A stretch of DNA of 64,000 nt from Azorinus chamasolen (GCA_963576725.1 OY755244.1:36778109-36842108), one strand, 5' to 3'. Shown: positions 10,088 to 22,075, numbered from the stretch's first letter. Translations and numbers: made by a program. The notes: generated by a model from the sequence alone, not told the origin.

Positions 10088-12210
10088 TTTTTAGCTCGCC
10101 TGTTCGTAGAACAGTAGAGCTTATGCTATACCCCCGGCATGAGCGTGAGCATGATTGTGAGCGTGAGTGGGGGCGTGAGCATGGCCAAGGTTAAAGTGTT
10201 TTGAATGGGTTGTTATAAAGCTTAATATTTGTACTAGGATGCTGAAATTTTGTATGGAAGTTCATTTGAGGTGAAATATTGCTTTTATGAAGTTAAACAT
10301 TAAAAATATTTTCAATTTTATCAATTTTTGACATGTTTTGGACTTGGTTCTTTTTGCCACAAATCACCAGGTTAAAGTTTTTTGGACGGGTTGTTTTAAA
10401 ACTTAATAATGTGCTAGGATGCTGAAATTCTGTACGGAGATTCATTTTGGGTCAAATATTACTGTTAGAAATTAAACTTTGAAAATATTTTTACATTTTA
10501 TTCAATTTTTGACATGTTTTGGACTTTTTTAGCCAAAAAATACCAGGTTAGAGTTTTTGGGATGGGTTGGTATAAAGCTTAATATTTGTGCTATGATGCT
10601 GAAATTTGGTGAGAATGTTGATATTGTTGAGACCTTTCCAACCATGCCAACATTTTTGCCCTTCTGACCTTGATCTTGACCTTTAACCTATTTTTGCAAA
10701 AATCTTTAAATGCCCTTATTAAGGGAATCAATAGGCTTATTAAGGGAATCAATAGGCCTAAGGCTTCCATACTGGGTATGACCATTCCAAAAATTTTGCC
10801 CTTCTGACCTTGACCTTTGACCTACTTTTGCAAAAATCTTTAAATGCCTATAACATTTGAACCAATGGACATAGGGTTTCCGTACTTGGTATGCAACTTG
10901 CTTGTATTGAGACTTTTCCAACAATATCATTGTTTGCCCTTCTGACCTTGACCTTGACCTTTGACTTACTTTTACAAAAGTCTTTAAATACCTATAACAT
11001 CTGAACCAATGGACATAGGGCTTCCATACTTGGTATACAACTTGCTTGTGTTAATATTTTTCCAACAATATCATTGTTGGCATTTTGGATTTTGACCTTG
11101 ACCTTTGACCTGCTTTGCAAAAATCTTTAAATGCCCATATAATTGGAACCTATAGGCCTAGGAATTCCGTACTTTGTATAAATATGCCAACATTTTGCCC
11201 TCCTGACCTTGACCTTTGACCTATATTTGCAAAAATATTTAAAAAGCCTATAACATTTGAACCAATGAGCTAAAGGCTTCCATACTTGGTATTTAACTGT
11301 CTTGGTGTTAAGATCTTTCCAACAATATCATTGTTTTTACCATGTTACTTTGACCTACTTTTGAAAAAGCCTTTAAATGCCTATAAAATTTGACCCAGTA
11401 GGCCTACTGCTTCCCTACTTGATATGACCATGCCAATATGTTTGCTTTTCTGATCTTGACATTGACCTGTGACCTACTTTTGCAAAAGTCTTTAAATGCA
11501 TATACTTCCATACCTGGTATGTATCTTTTCTGTCTGGAGACTTTTTCAAACATACCAATGTGTTTTTACCATGTGCCCTTGAGCTTTGACCTACTTTTGT
11601 AAAAATCTTGAAGTGCCTATAACTTTGGAATCAATAGACCTACGCTTCCGTACTTGGTATGGCCATGCCAACATATTTGCCCTTCTGACTTTGACCTTAA
11701 CCTTTGACTTACTTTTGCAAAAGTCTTTAAATGCATATAACATTAATCAATAGGCCTAGGGCTTCCATACTTGGTATGTGTCTTTCCTGTCTTAAGACTT
11801 TCCAACCATACCAATGTTTATTACCATGTGACCTTGACTTTGACCTTTGACCTTCTTATGCAAAAATCTTAAAATGCCTATAATATAGGATGCAATGGAC
11901 ATAGGGCTTCAATACTTGGAATGACCACACAACATTTTTGCCCTTCTGACCTTCACCTTTGACCTACTTTTGCAAAAATCTTTAACTGCCTATTACATTG
12001 GAACCAATAGACCTAGGGCTTCCATATTTGGTATGTATCTTTCTTGTTTGATAATCTTTTTAAGTTGCTGAAAATTGGTATTTGGTTGCATTTTGGTTCT
12101 GATATCGATCACAGTTAAGTTTAAATTGAAAATTGAATTATTTTTTGGTGTTCAATATGACATGTTTTAGACTTAACTTTTAAACAGGCGAGCTTCAGGT
12201 GGCTTTTGAC
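10088..12210 (+). mobile_element. HINE-like element with 130-150-bp core repeats, second tandem copy
   Basis: The start TTTTAGCTCGCCTGTTCGTA repeats that of the element at 7158, including about 20 bp of upstream flank (GTGCTGTGATCAACAC). The core from about 10610 to 12060 has roughly ten units with CTTCTGACCTTGACCTTTGACC and GCAAAAATCTTTAAATGCC. Near 12186 ACAGGCGAGCTT matches the 5' end in reverse. No clear CTTGT terminus is seen, so the right boundary is uncertain. Confidence 0.5.
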
Positions 12211-12299
12211 ACCATTTCTGGTTCTCATTATAGGATTCAATCCCATTTTCAGTATACTAAATCTATGGAAAAAACTACTAGGCAAAATACAGTATCTGT

Positions 12300-13597
12300 A
12301 TCCTCTGTCTGTATCCTCTGCCAAAGGAAGAGGGATATTGTTTTGAGTTTGTCCATCTGTCTTTCCGCCTCAGTCCTTCCTTCCGCCTTTCCATCCTTCT
12401 GTCTGGTTTCCGTCCGATGACATACCTCTAACGGATTGACAGAATTCAGTGAAACTCCATATGAATATTTGTTATCACTGGGGCATCGTTTTCATGTATT
12501 ACTTTTCCCGATTGCTTGCAGCTTTTAGGAGTTATTGCCCTTTTATACACAAAAATCACATTTGCTTTCGTCCACTGACATATCTCTAACAGATTGACAG
12601 AATTCAATGAAACTCGACATTAATATTTGTTATCATTCGGGCTTTGTTTCAATATATTTTTTTCCAGATCGCTTGCGGCATTTAGAATTTATTACCCTTT
12701 GATATGCAAAATCTGATCTTTTTTTCTGTCCGATGCCACATCTGTGTAACGGATTGACAGAATTCATTCAAACTCAACATGAATATTTGTTATCACTTGG
12801 GCATCACGCCAATGTATTACTTTTCCAGATGGCTTGCGGTATTTTGGCGTTATTGCCCTTTGATACACAAAAGTCACATTTTTTTTCTGTCCTATGTATA
12901 TCTCTAACGGATTGATAGAATCCAATGAAACTCGACATGAATATTTGTTAGCACTGGGGAATTGTTCCCATGTATTTCTTTTCCAGATCACTTGCGGCAT
13001 TTAGGAGTTGCTGCCCTTTGATATGCAAAAATCATATTTTTTTCCCGTCCAATGCTATATATCTCTGTTCAGATTGACAGAATTCAATGAAACTCGTCAT
13101 GAATATTTTCTATCACCTTGGCATTGTTCCCATGTATTACTTTTTCAGATGGCATGAGGCTTTTAGGAGTTATTCCCCTTTGATAAAAAAAATCATATAA
13201 AATGGCAAAATGGGCCTTATCATGATTCAAACAGTTCAGAAACAGATCAGTAACTGTGTCATCAATGCAACACCCAATCTGGATATATAATGATTCACTC
13301 TATCAGAATAAACTGTATACAAACTACAACCAATACAAAAAATAGTAGACTGTATCAAATGCCGCAGTGGCAGCCGGTCTAGGTCTAAACTTTTTGTAAT
13401 ACAATAAGGCACATTTCCCCTTGCAGTGGTTCATTCATTATCAAAACATGTACACTATTTTAAAGATTTCCGTAGAAAGTTGTAATTTCGCCCAATATTC
13501 ATAAAAGTTGGTCAAAATATCTATGTAAGGTTTTGGCATGCATCAAAGGCAGGTAAAACTTGGTTGAGCAATCCAGGGCTATCACTAGCCCTCTTGT
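12300..13597 (+). mobile_element. HINE-like element with ~155-bp core repeats
   Basis: A 5' palindromic stretch (CCTCTGCCAAAGGAAGAGG) is followed by a pyrimidine-rich GTCC/TTCC microsatellite. About five units contain AACGGATTGACAGAATTCA and GAATATTTGTTATCAC. The 3' hairpin is AGGGCTA-TCAC-TAGCCCT with CTTGT. Confidence 0.65.
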
Positions 13598-13918
13598 TTT
13601 AAATTGATTATCTAAAGATTCCCTACCCCCACTTAAACTCCCACCCCCATTGTTTGCTGTTTTATTAGGTAATACCTTTTACAGGGGATATCAATTCTAT
13701 GAATTTACTTGTGTTCATTGTTATGTGTCATGGTGTGTAGTTTATCAATGCTTGTATAGTTTTGGTGTGCAAGCTCCATTTCATGGCATGGCAGTAGAGT
13801 GTTTGTCTATGCAAGGCATCTCCTGATCTTAAGTTTGAACATTAGGTACCTGTCAATTAAGTTAGGCTTAACCGTTTACCTAATGAATATGATGTAACAA
13901 ATAATGATATCATGAATA

Positions 13919-14790
13919 TTTATGTCCCCCAAAGGAAGTGGGGGACAGTTTCTTCATATTATTATAAATCTTTCTGCTGTGAAATTCTCTGAAACATTTC
14001 TCGGAAAGTAATGGTCTGATCCTTATGAAACTTCACATGAACATTGCTGGTTACATGCAGATGTGTATCCCACTTTTGATTTTATTAAAATCACCATAGC
14101 AACCAAATGGTTGACTTTGATTGGTTGAAATTTAAATATTGTTAAGTGAAGTTACATAATTTTGCTTAAAATTGGTGTCATGGGATGTTTTAGTACTCAA
14201 AATTGGTTGGTACGTGTTTTGAAAGTATTGGTTGCCGTGGTAACTGAATGGTGACTGATTGGTCAAAATTTAGATCTTGTTCGATTTTGCTGAATATTGG
14301 GGATATTTTGGCACTCCAAATCAATTGGTCTTTTGAAAGAATTTGTTGCCATGGTAACTTAATGATGGCTCTGATTGGTTAAAATTTAGATCTTTTTCGA
14401 CAAATTTAAATATTGTTTGATTTTGCTCAAAATTGGTATGTCGAAATATTTTGGCACTCCAAATTAATTGGTAGGTCTGTCAAAAGAATTTGTTGACATG
14501 GTAACTGAATATTGAGCTCTGATTGGTCAAAATTTAGATATTGTTTGATTTTGCTGGAAATTGGCATTTAGGGGTATTTGGGTACCCCTAACTCAATCAA
14601 GGTGTTTTGAAAAACTTGATTGCCATTGTAATTTGAACTTAGCTGCAAGTGTTTCAAAGTTGTTGGTTGCCATGGTAACCCAGTGATGGCCTGTGATTGA
14701 TTGACATTTAGATATTTTGCTCATAAATACCAGTTGTCAGTTTCATTTGGGGGACATTCTGTAATGGATTCTGTTACAATTAGATCTTGT
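13919..14790 (+). mobile_element. HINE-like element, GTCCCCCA type
   Basis: 5' stem TGTCCCCCA/TGGGGGACA; four or five core units of roughly 120-145 bp with GATTGGTCAAAATTTAGAT and TTGCCATGGTAACT; 3' hairpin TGTAA/TTACA followed by ATTAGATCTTGT. It has no microsatellite to speak of. It lies in AT-rich DNA. Confidence 0.6.
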
Positions 14791-14849
14791 TATTAACTAA
14801 ATTTTCATAAAGGTATATAGATATATGAACACATAATTTATATATTCTG

Positions 14850-14946
14850 TAAGCAAACAAAGCAGAACCTGATCAGATGGCTCATACAGGAACCATTTGA
14901 TCTGATCTTCTCTGTTTGCAAAGGCATCAAAGGTCATCTCTGTTAG
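14850..14946 (-). repeat. MITE-A hairpin fragment
   Basis: AAGCAAACAAAGCAGAACCT and CTCTGTTTGCAAAGGCATC form decayed arms around CTCATACAGGAACC. Confidence 0.55.
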
Positions 14947-14988
14947 GTGATGGGTTTATCTATGCCAACCAAATGCATAGTATGTTAA

Positions 14989-15234
14989 CCCTTTCCTTCA
15001 TATAAACGCCTTTTCACGCATTTACATTTAACAGAGTAGACCCAGATCAGAGGGATCCTATAGGATCCCTCTGATCAGGGTCTGCTCTGTTTGCTTTTGA
15101 CATGATATAATTATATCTTATTCTAGTTTTTGTCAAAGCAAAACATTCCCTTGAAAAGTTTATGTTATAAAAATTGAGCTTATGAATATTCATGATGTCA
15201 TTATTTCTTACATGAATACAGAACAGGGAAAGGG
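14989..15234 (+). mobile_element. MITE-A, complete
   Basis: 246 bp between TTAA at 14985-14988 and 15235-15238. It starts CCCTTTCCTTCATATAAACG and ends GAACAGGGAAAGGG. The hairpin loop has the GGGATCCTATAGGATCCC form. No coding capacity. Confidence 0.8.
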
Positions 15235-15489
15235 TTAAGCACCTTGGCAGTTTATGTGATGAGATTTGATCTCATTGCTCATAGAAAATACTGAGACCAA
15301 TTTTCAACTTGATAGGGGAGTTTGTGATGCTTTATAGTTTGTCTAAGCTTTTGTTCATCCTTGTAAGCTAGCTTTAATTGCTTAGCAATAAAGTGCTTGA
15401 CAACAAATCTTGATATCAAGTTCAATCCCTGGTGACACCTGTCTAGTAATGTTCTCTAGGGAAAAGCCATGGAGTCGCTTACACCTTAA

Positions 15490-15701
15490 TCCATTGCCTT
15501 ATTGGCTATATTTAGACTCAACCTCTTTGAATAAATCTACCGAAAAGTAGCATTTACTACAGAAAAGGGAAAACTTAAAATTATGCAGTTTTGAAACCAT
15601 TGTGATAAATAGAGCATTTTGCTCCTATGGAGCAAATGGCATTATGCTCTGTTTATCACAATGGTTTCAGAAAGTTTCTGAATTCAATATGAGAGAATGG
15701 G
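15490..15701 (+). mobile_element. MITE-B, complete
   Basis: TTAA at 15486-15489 and 15702-15705. The central hairpin is GAAACCATTGTGATAAATAG around GCTCCTATGGAGC with an extra GGCATTAT. The arm CAACCTCTTTGAATAAATCT is diagnostic for the family. It ends AGAGAATGGG. Confidence 0.75.
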
Positions 15702-16011
15702 TTAAACACAATTTGAATGTTTGTATCAAATAGTCCATAATATGATAAGGGATTAAACTTTCTAAATCTTATTTATGGCATTTTGACATATTTGATATAA
15801 TATTCTCATGAACTGTGCAGTTTTGTAACCATAGCAACCATTATGTTGTCAACCTTAGAATGCTCATTTAAACTTACTGTAGAAAAGGCGATAAATGAAG
15901 AAGCCATTTTCTGATAAGATAAATTGGAAAGTGAATTTGATTGAAACTGCAATGAAGAACGCAGAAACTTAACTTGCAATGTGGCTTCATAATTACCTTT
16001 TATTGAATTAA

Positions 16012-16202
16012 CCCTTTCTGTGTGGGAAACGAGTCATTGCTGTTCTTTGCAAACAGAGTAGACCCAGATGAGAGGTCTCCTAGCCAGAGGAGCCCACTCA
16101 TTAGGGTCTGCACTGTTTGTCATGTTACACTTTTCTTTTGAAAATACCTAGATATTCATGGTTAGGCTTGACACTGCATTTGAAATTTCAGAGATGATCG
16201 GG
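16012..16202 (+). mobile_element. MITE-E, complete
   Basis: TTAA at 16008-16011 and 16203-16206. MITE-E has different ends from MITE-A but nearly the same hairpin arms (CAAACAGAGTAGACCCAGAT, then GGGTCTGCACTGTTTGTCAT). Confidence 0.7.
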
Positions 16203-16274
16203 TTAAGCATTTTAACAATTGTAATCTGCAGATTTTATCATCTCCTTTAATGTTCAAAGTATAAATATACTTAA

Positions 16275-16510
16275 CCTGTTCCTTCATATATACACCATTT
16301 TTACGCCATTGAAAACAGAATAAACCAAGATCAGACTGCTCTTACAGGAAATGTCCGATCAGGGTCTGCTCTGTATACTTATGAAATATATATCGATTTT
16401 CCAGGGTCTGCCATGCATGGACAAACTTTCCAGATATTCAGATGCCGTTATAAAAAGAAACATCAAATTAATATTCATGGTGTCATTATTTCCTTATATG
16501 AATTTAGGGA
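16275..16510 (+). mobile_element. MITE-A, decayed
   Basis: TTAA at 16271-16274, then CCTGTTCCTTCATATATACA. The hairpin has the CAGACTGCTCTTACAGGAAA loop. AATATTCATGGTGTCATTAT follows. The right terminus merges into the next repeat. Confidence 0.65.
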
Positions 16511-17052
16511 AAACTTGAAAAAATCCTTCCCAAAACCAGCAGTTCAGTTTGACCCTCTACCAAAATTGCTAAAACCAAAATGATGTGCATAAAACTTGGC
16601 TGCCAGGGGCTAAATTTCCTTATGTAACTATATGGAAAACTTTAAAAAAGCTTCTTCTCCATAATTAACAGTCCAATTTAAATGGCATTTGGTTGGATAA
16701 GTCCCCTGTTGACTTAATCAAAATAGCTAAAACCATGTTGTTATCTGAAAAAAACATTGTTGCCAGGGATGGGGCTAATTTCCAAATATGACTATAGCGA
16801 AAACTTAAAAAAATCTTCTTCTTCAAAACTGGTGGTCCAGTTTGAATAGTATTTTGTAGCAATAGTCCTCTGGCGACAATACTGAGAATTAATTATGATT
16901 ACCATGCATTTAAAATGCCAAATTGAATAGTCTTCAGTTGAAAAAATTAAAATGACTAAGGCCGTCTTATCTTCATTTTTCGGAGATTGACGTGACTAGT
17001 TAGTGCTACAATTTTCAGGTTAGCAATATAATGGTCATCATGGCCCTTTTGT
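16511..17052 (+). mobile_element. HINE-like element, 5' truncated
   Basis: Three degenerate ~155-bp units contain AAAATCTTCTTCT and GTTTGAAT words. The tail GGTCATCATGGCCCTTTTGT is a decayed version of the GGGCCA...TGGCCCTCTTGT 3' end. No 5' stem-loop is seen. Confidence 0.5.
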
Positions 17053-17370
17053 TTGGTATTGGCAGAATCTATGGAGTCAGATCTATTAGGATTTCATAAG
17101 CAAAGTAACAGAGTATAAGAGCCATCTGATCTGGATCTACTCAATGTAGAAAGGCATGATAAACCCTTTAGTCCACAGAGACATCTTTTGATATTTTTGC
17201 AAACAGAGTAGACCGAGATCAGACGGCTCGTGTAGGTGCTATCTGATTAAGGGTCTGTTCTAATTTCCTATTGAATATCTTGAATCTTTGTATTATTGTA
17301 TTAGTTTGCATAGCTAAGCATATTCACTTGTTCACAGTATGAAATAATTAATACAAATTCATTGAGTAAA
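17053..17370. repeat. Two decayed MITE-A fragments
   Basis: A reversed half (17053-17165) is followed by a forward half (17163-17370, CAAACAGAGTAGACCGAGAT with GTGTAGGTGC loop). Both are eroded. Confidence 0.5.
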
Positions 17371-17377
17371 GATTTAA

Positions 17378-18991
17378 CCCATTCCCTCCTACTGACGCCA
17401 CTGTAAAAGTCATTTTTAGCTCACCTGAGCCAAAGGCTCAGGTGAGTTATTGTGACCGCGATCCGTCCGTCGTCCGGCGTCCGGTGTCCGGCGTCCGGTG
17501 TCCGGCGTCCGGCGTCCGGCCACATTTTCAAACGACATCTCCTCTGAAACTACTGACCCGATTTTAACCAAATTTTGTCAGAAGCATCAGTGGTTAGGGG
17601 GAACGAAATATTGTTTACATTATGACCCCCGGGCCAAAAATGGCCCTGCCCTAGGGCTTATCAGTTTGTCATAGGAAAATCTTTAAAAATCTTCTTCTCT
17701 GAAACTGTAAGGCCTAGACTTTTGATATTTGGCATGTAGCATGATTTTATGGTCCTCTACAAAGATTGTTCAAATTATGACCCCCGGGCCAAAAATGGCC
17801 CCGCCCAAGGGCTTATCAGTTTTTCATAGGAAATCTTTAAAAATCTTCTTCTCTGAAACTGTAAGGCATAGACCTTTGATATTTGGTATGTTTCATGAAC
17901 TTATGGTCCTCTACAAAGATTGTTCAAATTATGATCCCCGGGCCAAAAATGGCCCCGCCCAAGGGCTTATCAGTTTTTCATAGGAAAATCTTTAAAAACC
18001 TTCTCTGAAACTGTAAGGCCTAGACCTTTGATATTTGGTATGTAGCATGATCTTATGGTCCCCTACAAAGATTGTTCAAATTATGACCCCCGGGCCAAAA
18101 ATGGCCCCGCCCTAGGGCTTATCAGTTTTTCATAGGAAAATCTTTAAAAATCTTCTTCTCTGAAACTGTAAGGCCTAGACCTTTGATATTTGGCATGTAG
18201 CATGGTCTAATGGTCCTCTACAAAGATTGTTCAAATTATGACCCTGGACCGAAAATGGCCCCGCCCAAGGGCTTATCAGTTTTTCATAAGAAAATCTTTA
18301 AAAATCTTTTTGTCTGAAACTGTTAGGCCTATACCTTTGATATTTGGAATGTAGCATGATGTAATGGTTCTCTACAAAGATTGTTCAAATTATGACCCCT
18401 GGGCCAATATGGCCCGCCCAAGGGCTTATCAGTTTTTCATAGGAAAATCTTTAAAAATCTTCTGAAACTGTAAGGCCTAGACCTTTGATGTTTGGTATGT
18501 AACATGATTTAATGGTCCTATACAAATATGTAGCTTGGCTTGTGGTCCTCTGCCAAGAATGTTCAACTTACGACCCTGGCCTCTGGGCAAAACTTGGCCC
18601 TGCCTTGGGGCTTATCAGTTTTTCATGGGGAAAAATATGAAATATTATTTTTCTCTGAAACCATTAGGCTTAGACCTTTAATTATTGGCATACTGCTTTG
18701 CCTTGTGGTTCTCTACCAATGTTGTACAAATGATGACTTCTTGGTCAAAAATGGCCCTGCCCCTTGGGTTATCTCAGGTGAGCGCTTCAGGGCCTCATGG
18801 CCCTCTTGTTTTGAAACCATTGTGATAAATAGAGAATTAATTTGATCCATAGGAGCAAAATGCTCTATTTATCACAATGGTTTCAAAACTACACAATTCT
18901 AAGATTTACCTTTTCTCTGGTAAATGTTCGTTTTCAGTAGATTTGTTCAAATAGCTAGGTTGGGTCTAAAAATAGTCTAGAAGGGAAGGGG
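17378..18991 (-). mobile_element. MITE-B split by a HINE
   Basis: TTAA at 17374-17377 and 18992-18995. The left piece ends GTAAAAGTCATTT. The right piece starts TTTGAAACCATTGTGATA and runs through the hairpin to the GGTTGGGTCTAAAAATAG arm. The expected uninterrupted sequence, as in the copy at 34.53 kb, is GTCACTTT...GAAACCATTG. Confidence 0.75.
17413..18809 (+). mobile_element. HINE-like element with ~150-bp core repeats
   Basis: 5' stem-loop TTTTTAGCTCACCTGAGC/GCTCAGGTGAG; a (CGTCCGG)n microsatellite; about eight units with CTGAAACTGTAAGGCCTAGA and GGGCCAAAAATGGCC; 3' hairpin AGGGCC-TCAT-GGCCCT then CTTGT. It is inserted in the MITE-B spanning 17378-18991. Frames at 17729 and 18540 are core-repeat translations. 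Confidence 0.75.
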
Positions 18992-19136
18992 TTAATCTTG
19001 ATCAGATTCCAGACCGCTCTGCACTCGATCAATTTCCAGTGTGATGCTCTGAAGTTTATATTTATAAATTTAAACCTTTGAATGCTGATTGTCAAAAGTG
19101 GAATATTCAATTTTTGTTCTAAAGAGGAGTCCTTAA

Positions 19137-19339
19137 CTCTTTGCATGCTAAGTAATTTTTCGTCTGCAACAATTGTCGTCTGCTTCAATTCTTAAATTAA
19201 ACTTTCTCTCATTTTTTTGCAAAATGGTCAAGATGACAAACAGTTTGGATCCTGATGAGACGCCTCATTATGCAGCGTCTCATCTGGATCCAAACTGTTT
19301 GCATAGGTAATGACAATTTCGCCGCTAGCGTGCAAAGAG
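19137..19339 (+). mobile_element. MITE-C, complete
   Basis: TTAA at 19133-19136 and 19340-19343. The ends CTCTTTGCATGCTAA and CTAGCGTGCAAAGAG are inverted with two mismatches in 15. The central hairpin is AAACAGTTTGGATCCTGATG/CATCTGGATCCAAACTGTTT. CGTCTGCAACAATTG is diagnostic. Confidence 0.8.
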
Positions 19340-19344
19340 TTAAA

Positions 19345-19460
19345 TTATGAAAGGATTAAATTTGGAATGACAAACAATGCAGACCCTCATCAGAGAGATT
19401 CTTCTGGAGTCTTCTAATCTGGATCCACCTATACTGTTTGTAAATGTCTTTGTAATTGTG
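19345..19460 (-). repeat. MITE-E half
   Basis: GACAAACAATGCAGACCCTC and TACTGTTTGTAAATG form the arms around an ATTCTTCTGGAGTC loop. It ends GTCCCACGTTC. Confidence 0.5.
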
Positions 19461-19685
19461 TCCCACGTTCAGTTGTTTATTGTAGTTCCAATATTCTTTG
19501 AAATTCTGCAGATAACATTTTACCGAGCGTACACGACAACGTCAGTCACGGAAAGGATAGCGTGGTAATTGTCTACGTTTTCTTTATGATTACAATCTTT
19601 GCCACCATCTTTTTGTCAGCATTTACATGTGAAAGTGGCAGATGATGGAGAAAACAGACTAGGTCTAGTATATGACAATGTATTA

Positions 19686-19885
19686 GCCCTTGCCATGCTA
19701 AGCATAACATTATTGCATTTCGAGGGCTTGGTGCAAAACTGTTCTAACTCCTTCACTTTGTGAAGGAGTTAGAATAGTTTTGCACCAAGCCCTCGATTTG
19801 CAAATAGCTTGGATCCAAACGAAAGGTTTAGTTATTTAGCATCTCATCAGAATCTAAGTTTTTTGACACTGCCAGTATTTGCTTA
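19686..19885 (+). repeat. MITE-C-like copy, decayed, carrying a 75-bp hairpin
   Basis: CCTTGCCATGCTAAGCATAA at the left and GCAAATAGCTTGGATCC after the insertion resemble MITE-C. The 75-bp hairpin element at 19721-19795 sits in it. Confidence 0.45.
19721..19795. mobile_element. 75-bp perfect hairpin element (family P2) with 4-bp duplication
   Basis: CGAGGGCTTGGTGCAAAAC runs inward to TCCTTCACTTTGTGAAGGA and back out to GCCCTCG. ATTT lies on both sides (19717-19720 and 19796-19799). The second copy (40373-40447) is the same length and is flanked by ATAA on both sides. No coding capacity. Confidence 0.75.
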
Positions 19886-19948
19886 ACCCCTTTAATCCGT
19901 GAATATTCATGTTAGAACTAATGATATCATACATATTGATTAGCTGTA

Positions 19949-20284
19949 TTTTTGTGTCACCTGCCGAGAGGCAGTGTGTCACTTAGGGATCACTTTTCTG
20001 TTTGTCCATCTGTCTGTCCGTTCGTCCATCTGTCCATCTGTCTGTCTGTCTGTCTGTCACACTTTATTTTTTTTGGCTGTCAATTTTTAACTAACCATTA
20101 TAGAGCTTTCAAACTAAATGTGTCTTCCTCTCATTGAGGACCATTGATGTAACTAAGGTCCATCACTCTGCATGCAATACATTTTGAGTTATTCCCCTTT
20201 GTTCTGATTTCACTCCAGCATATTAACAGAGTTTTTGTGTCAGCTGCGAGCAGGTGATACATGTGTTCCTCCGAACACTCTTGT
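19949..20284 (+). mobile_element. Short HINE, GTGTCACCTGCC type
   Basis: It starts TTTTTGTGTCACCTGCC with a GCAGTGTGTCAC partner. A (GTCT)n microsatellite and a short unique core follow. The 3' end has GTGTCAGCTGCGAGCAGGTG and the hairpin GTGTTC-CTCC-GAACAC, then TCTTGT. There are near-identical copies at 41874 and 56248. It lies in the GCTGTATTTTT tract of a reversed MITE-A. Confidence 0.75.
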
Positions 20285-20400
20285 TATAATATTAAACCAA
20301 GATGGAACATGTAGAATCAGATCTACATTATATTATAAGCAGACAGAGCAGACCCAGACCAGACAGTACCTACAGAAGCTATCTGATCTGAGTATGTATA

Positions 20401-20604
20401 CAGTAGAACCCCTCTATGGCGACCATTTAATTAATATAATTATAGGTCTTTAACCGCAGGTGGTTGCTTCATGCAGGACAAAAGTTATGCAAAAAGCTCC
20501 TACAGGAGCTTTTTGCATAACTTTTATCCTGCATTTAGCTGTCCACCTGCCCTTATAATCCAGAATTAGACAAGTTGGTGGTCGTATTAAGAGGGGTTTT
20601 ACTG
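20401..20604. mobile_element. Pogo/mariner-type MITE
   Basis: The ends CAGTAGAACCCCTCT and AGAGGGGTTTTACTG are flanked by TA (20399-20400 and 20605-20606). The centre is a 67-bp palindrome (ATGCAGGACAAAAGTTATGC to GCATAACTTTTATCCTGCAT). CAGTA ends plus a TA duplication are characteristic of pogo/Tigger-like elements. Confidence 0.75.
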
Positions 20605-20814
20605 TACTCTATTTGCAAGCATGTAGAAAAGTGTATGTATGGTAAAGGGTTAAAAGCCAGAAAGAATTTGAAGTAAATGAAAGTTGTACACGTTTGGAAA
20701 TGAAGCAGGTCATTTTTTACAGCGGGATAAAGGTGAGTTCCCCTGGATCAAGGACACTACAAAATATTTGTCTGGCATATTACATTATTATTTGGCGAGA
20801 GATTGTTGTATTAA

Positions 20815-21030
20815 CCCTTTAGCCGATAAAGATGCATTTTGAGGCCTTTGTGAACAGAGTAGACCCAGATCAGACAGCTCCTGTTTGGAATTATATAGAT
20901 CTGATTGTATAGTTTCTGCCATAGTCAGACAAATTCTGTATTTTTATTTCATTATAAAAAGTCATCAAATTAATATTAATGATGTCATTATTTCTAAACT
21001 AACATAAATAGTCATTAGATAAATTAAAGG
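20815..21030 (+). mobile_element. MITE-A with half a hairpin
   Basis: TTAA at 20811-20814 and 21031-21034. The left arm runs to GACAGCTCCTG, but the right arm is deleted and the sequence resumes at TTATATAGATCTGATTG. Confidence 0.7.
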
Positions 21031-21159
21031 TTAACACTTCATGAATATTAACATAATTTTTATAAGATAATTTTTCAAGGGTTTTTTGTTGGCTAATACA
21101 AAACTGGAATAATTGAAATTTCATCAGAAAAGGGAATTATTCCATGATATTAAATGGTT

Positions 21160-21359
21160 GCTGAAATTTAATTACAAAGACTGCAGACCTTGGTCAGATG
21201 GCTCTTCTAGGAGCCATTTGATCTGTACCCACACTACTGATTGGTAAAATTTGGTAATAAATTTGCTGAAAAGAAATTAAAAGGCGAATTGTGCAGAGCC
21301 AGATCAGAAGCCTTCTTGTCTGGGTCTACACTGTTTGCAAATACCAGTTATTTCCTATC
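21160..21359. repeat. MITE hairpin fragments
   Basis: CTGCAGACCTTGGTCAGATG with GAGCCATTTGATC, and GTGCAGAGCCAGATCAGAAG with GGGTCTACACTGTTTGCAAA. They are half-elements without termini. Confidence 0.45.
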
Positions 21360-21615
21360 TCACATTCCCTGTTCAGTATATAATCAAGTAAGAAATAATG
21401 ACATCATAAATAGTTACTGATTTTTTATGGCATAATGTATGCAGGAATTTTCGGGTATCGGTAGAAACTGTTGAGTCATATCTGTGTATCTGTTTTAATG
21501 TCATAAGCAAACAGAGCAGATCCTGATCAGACAACTCCTATAGGAGCCGTATGATCTGGGGGTACTCTGTCTTCAAAGATATGTGAAAAGGCTTTTATCT
21601 GAAGGAAAGGGATAA
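21360..21615 (-). mobile_element. MITE-A, complete, reversed
   Basis: It runs from CATTCCCTGTTCAG to GAAGGAAAGGGATAAA. The hairpin has a CTCCTATAGGAG loop. The terminal TTAA sites are decayed. Confidence 0.65.
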
Positions 21616-21895
21616 AACATCAGCAATGACAAACATTATTAGAATAATTTGTTCTTTTTTACCCCCATCCCTTACTCTGTAATCCCCTAACACAGGATCT
21701 TTGTATAGTCCTAACACTCCCTTGGCCATTTATGGGGCTTGTTATGCACTAAATTATTTGTACAATTGACATGTTACACCTTTTTTTCATGGGCACATTA
21801 TAATCAGAGTCATTCAGGCTTTATAATGGTCTGAATTTGACACAGTTGTGTGAAACTTTGATTGACGTGTGTAATTATGTTATTCAATTATCCCA
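21616..21895. other. No gene seen
   Basis: Short unassigned stretch with no recognisable feature. Confidence 0.4.
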
Positions 21896-22075
21896 AACCC
21901 TTACTCCATAAATACACCTTTATACACCTTTGCAAACAGAGTAGACCCTTTGCTCTGTTTGTTTATGGAATAACACAGATCTTATTCTAAAGGTTTTGCT
22001 TTGGTTGAAATTTCATGTACTACTATGCCATTTTAAATCAAGTCTAAATAATATTCATGATGTCATGATGTTAAA
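21896..22075 (+). mobile_element. MITE-A with deleted hairpin stem
   Basis: GCAAACAGAGTAGACCCT is joined directly to TTGCTCTGTTTG, so most of both arms is gone. The ends CCCTTACTCCATAAATACAC and TATTCATGATGTCATG remain. Confidence 0.65.

Larger units (their letters stand above)
19887..20649 (-). mobile_element. MITE-A carrying two separate insertions
   Basis: TTAA at 19883-19886 and 20650-20653. It is interrupted by a HINE (19949-20284) and by a pogo-like MITE (20401-20604). Removing both leaves about 223 bp, which is normal for MITE-A. Confidence 0.75.
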
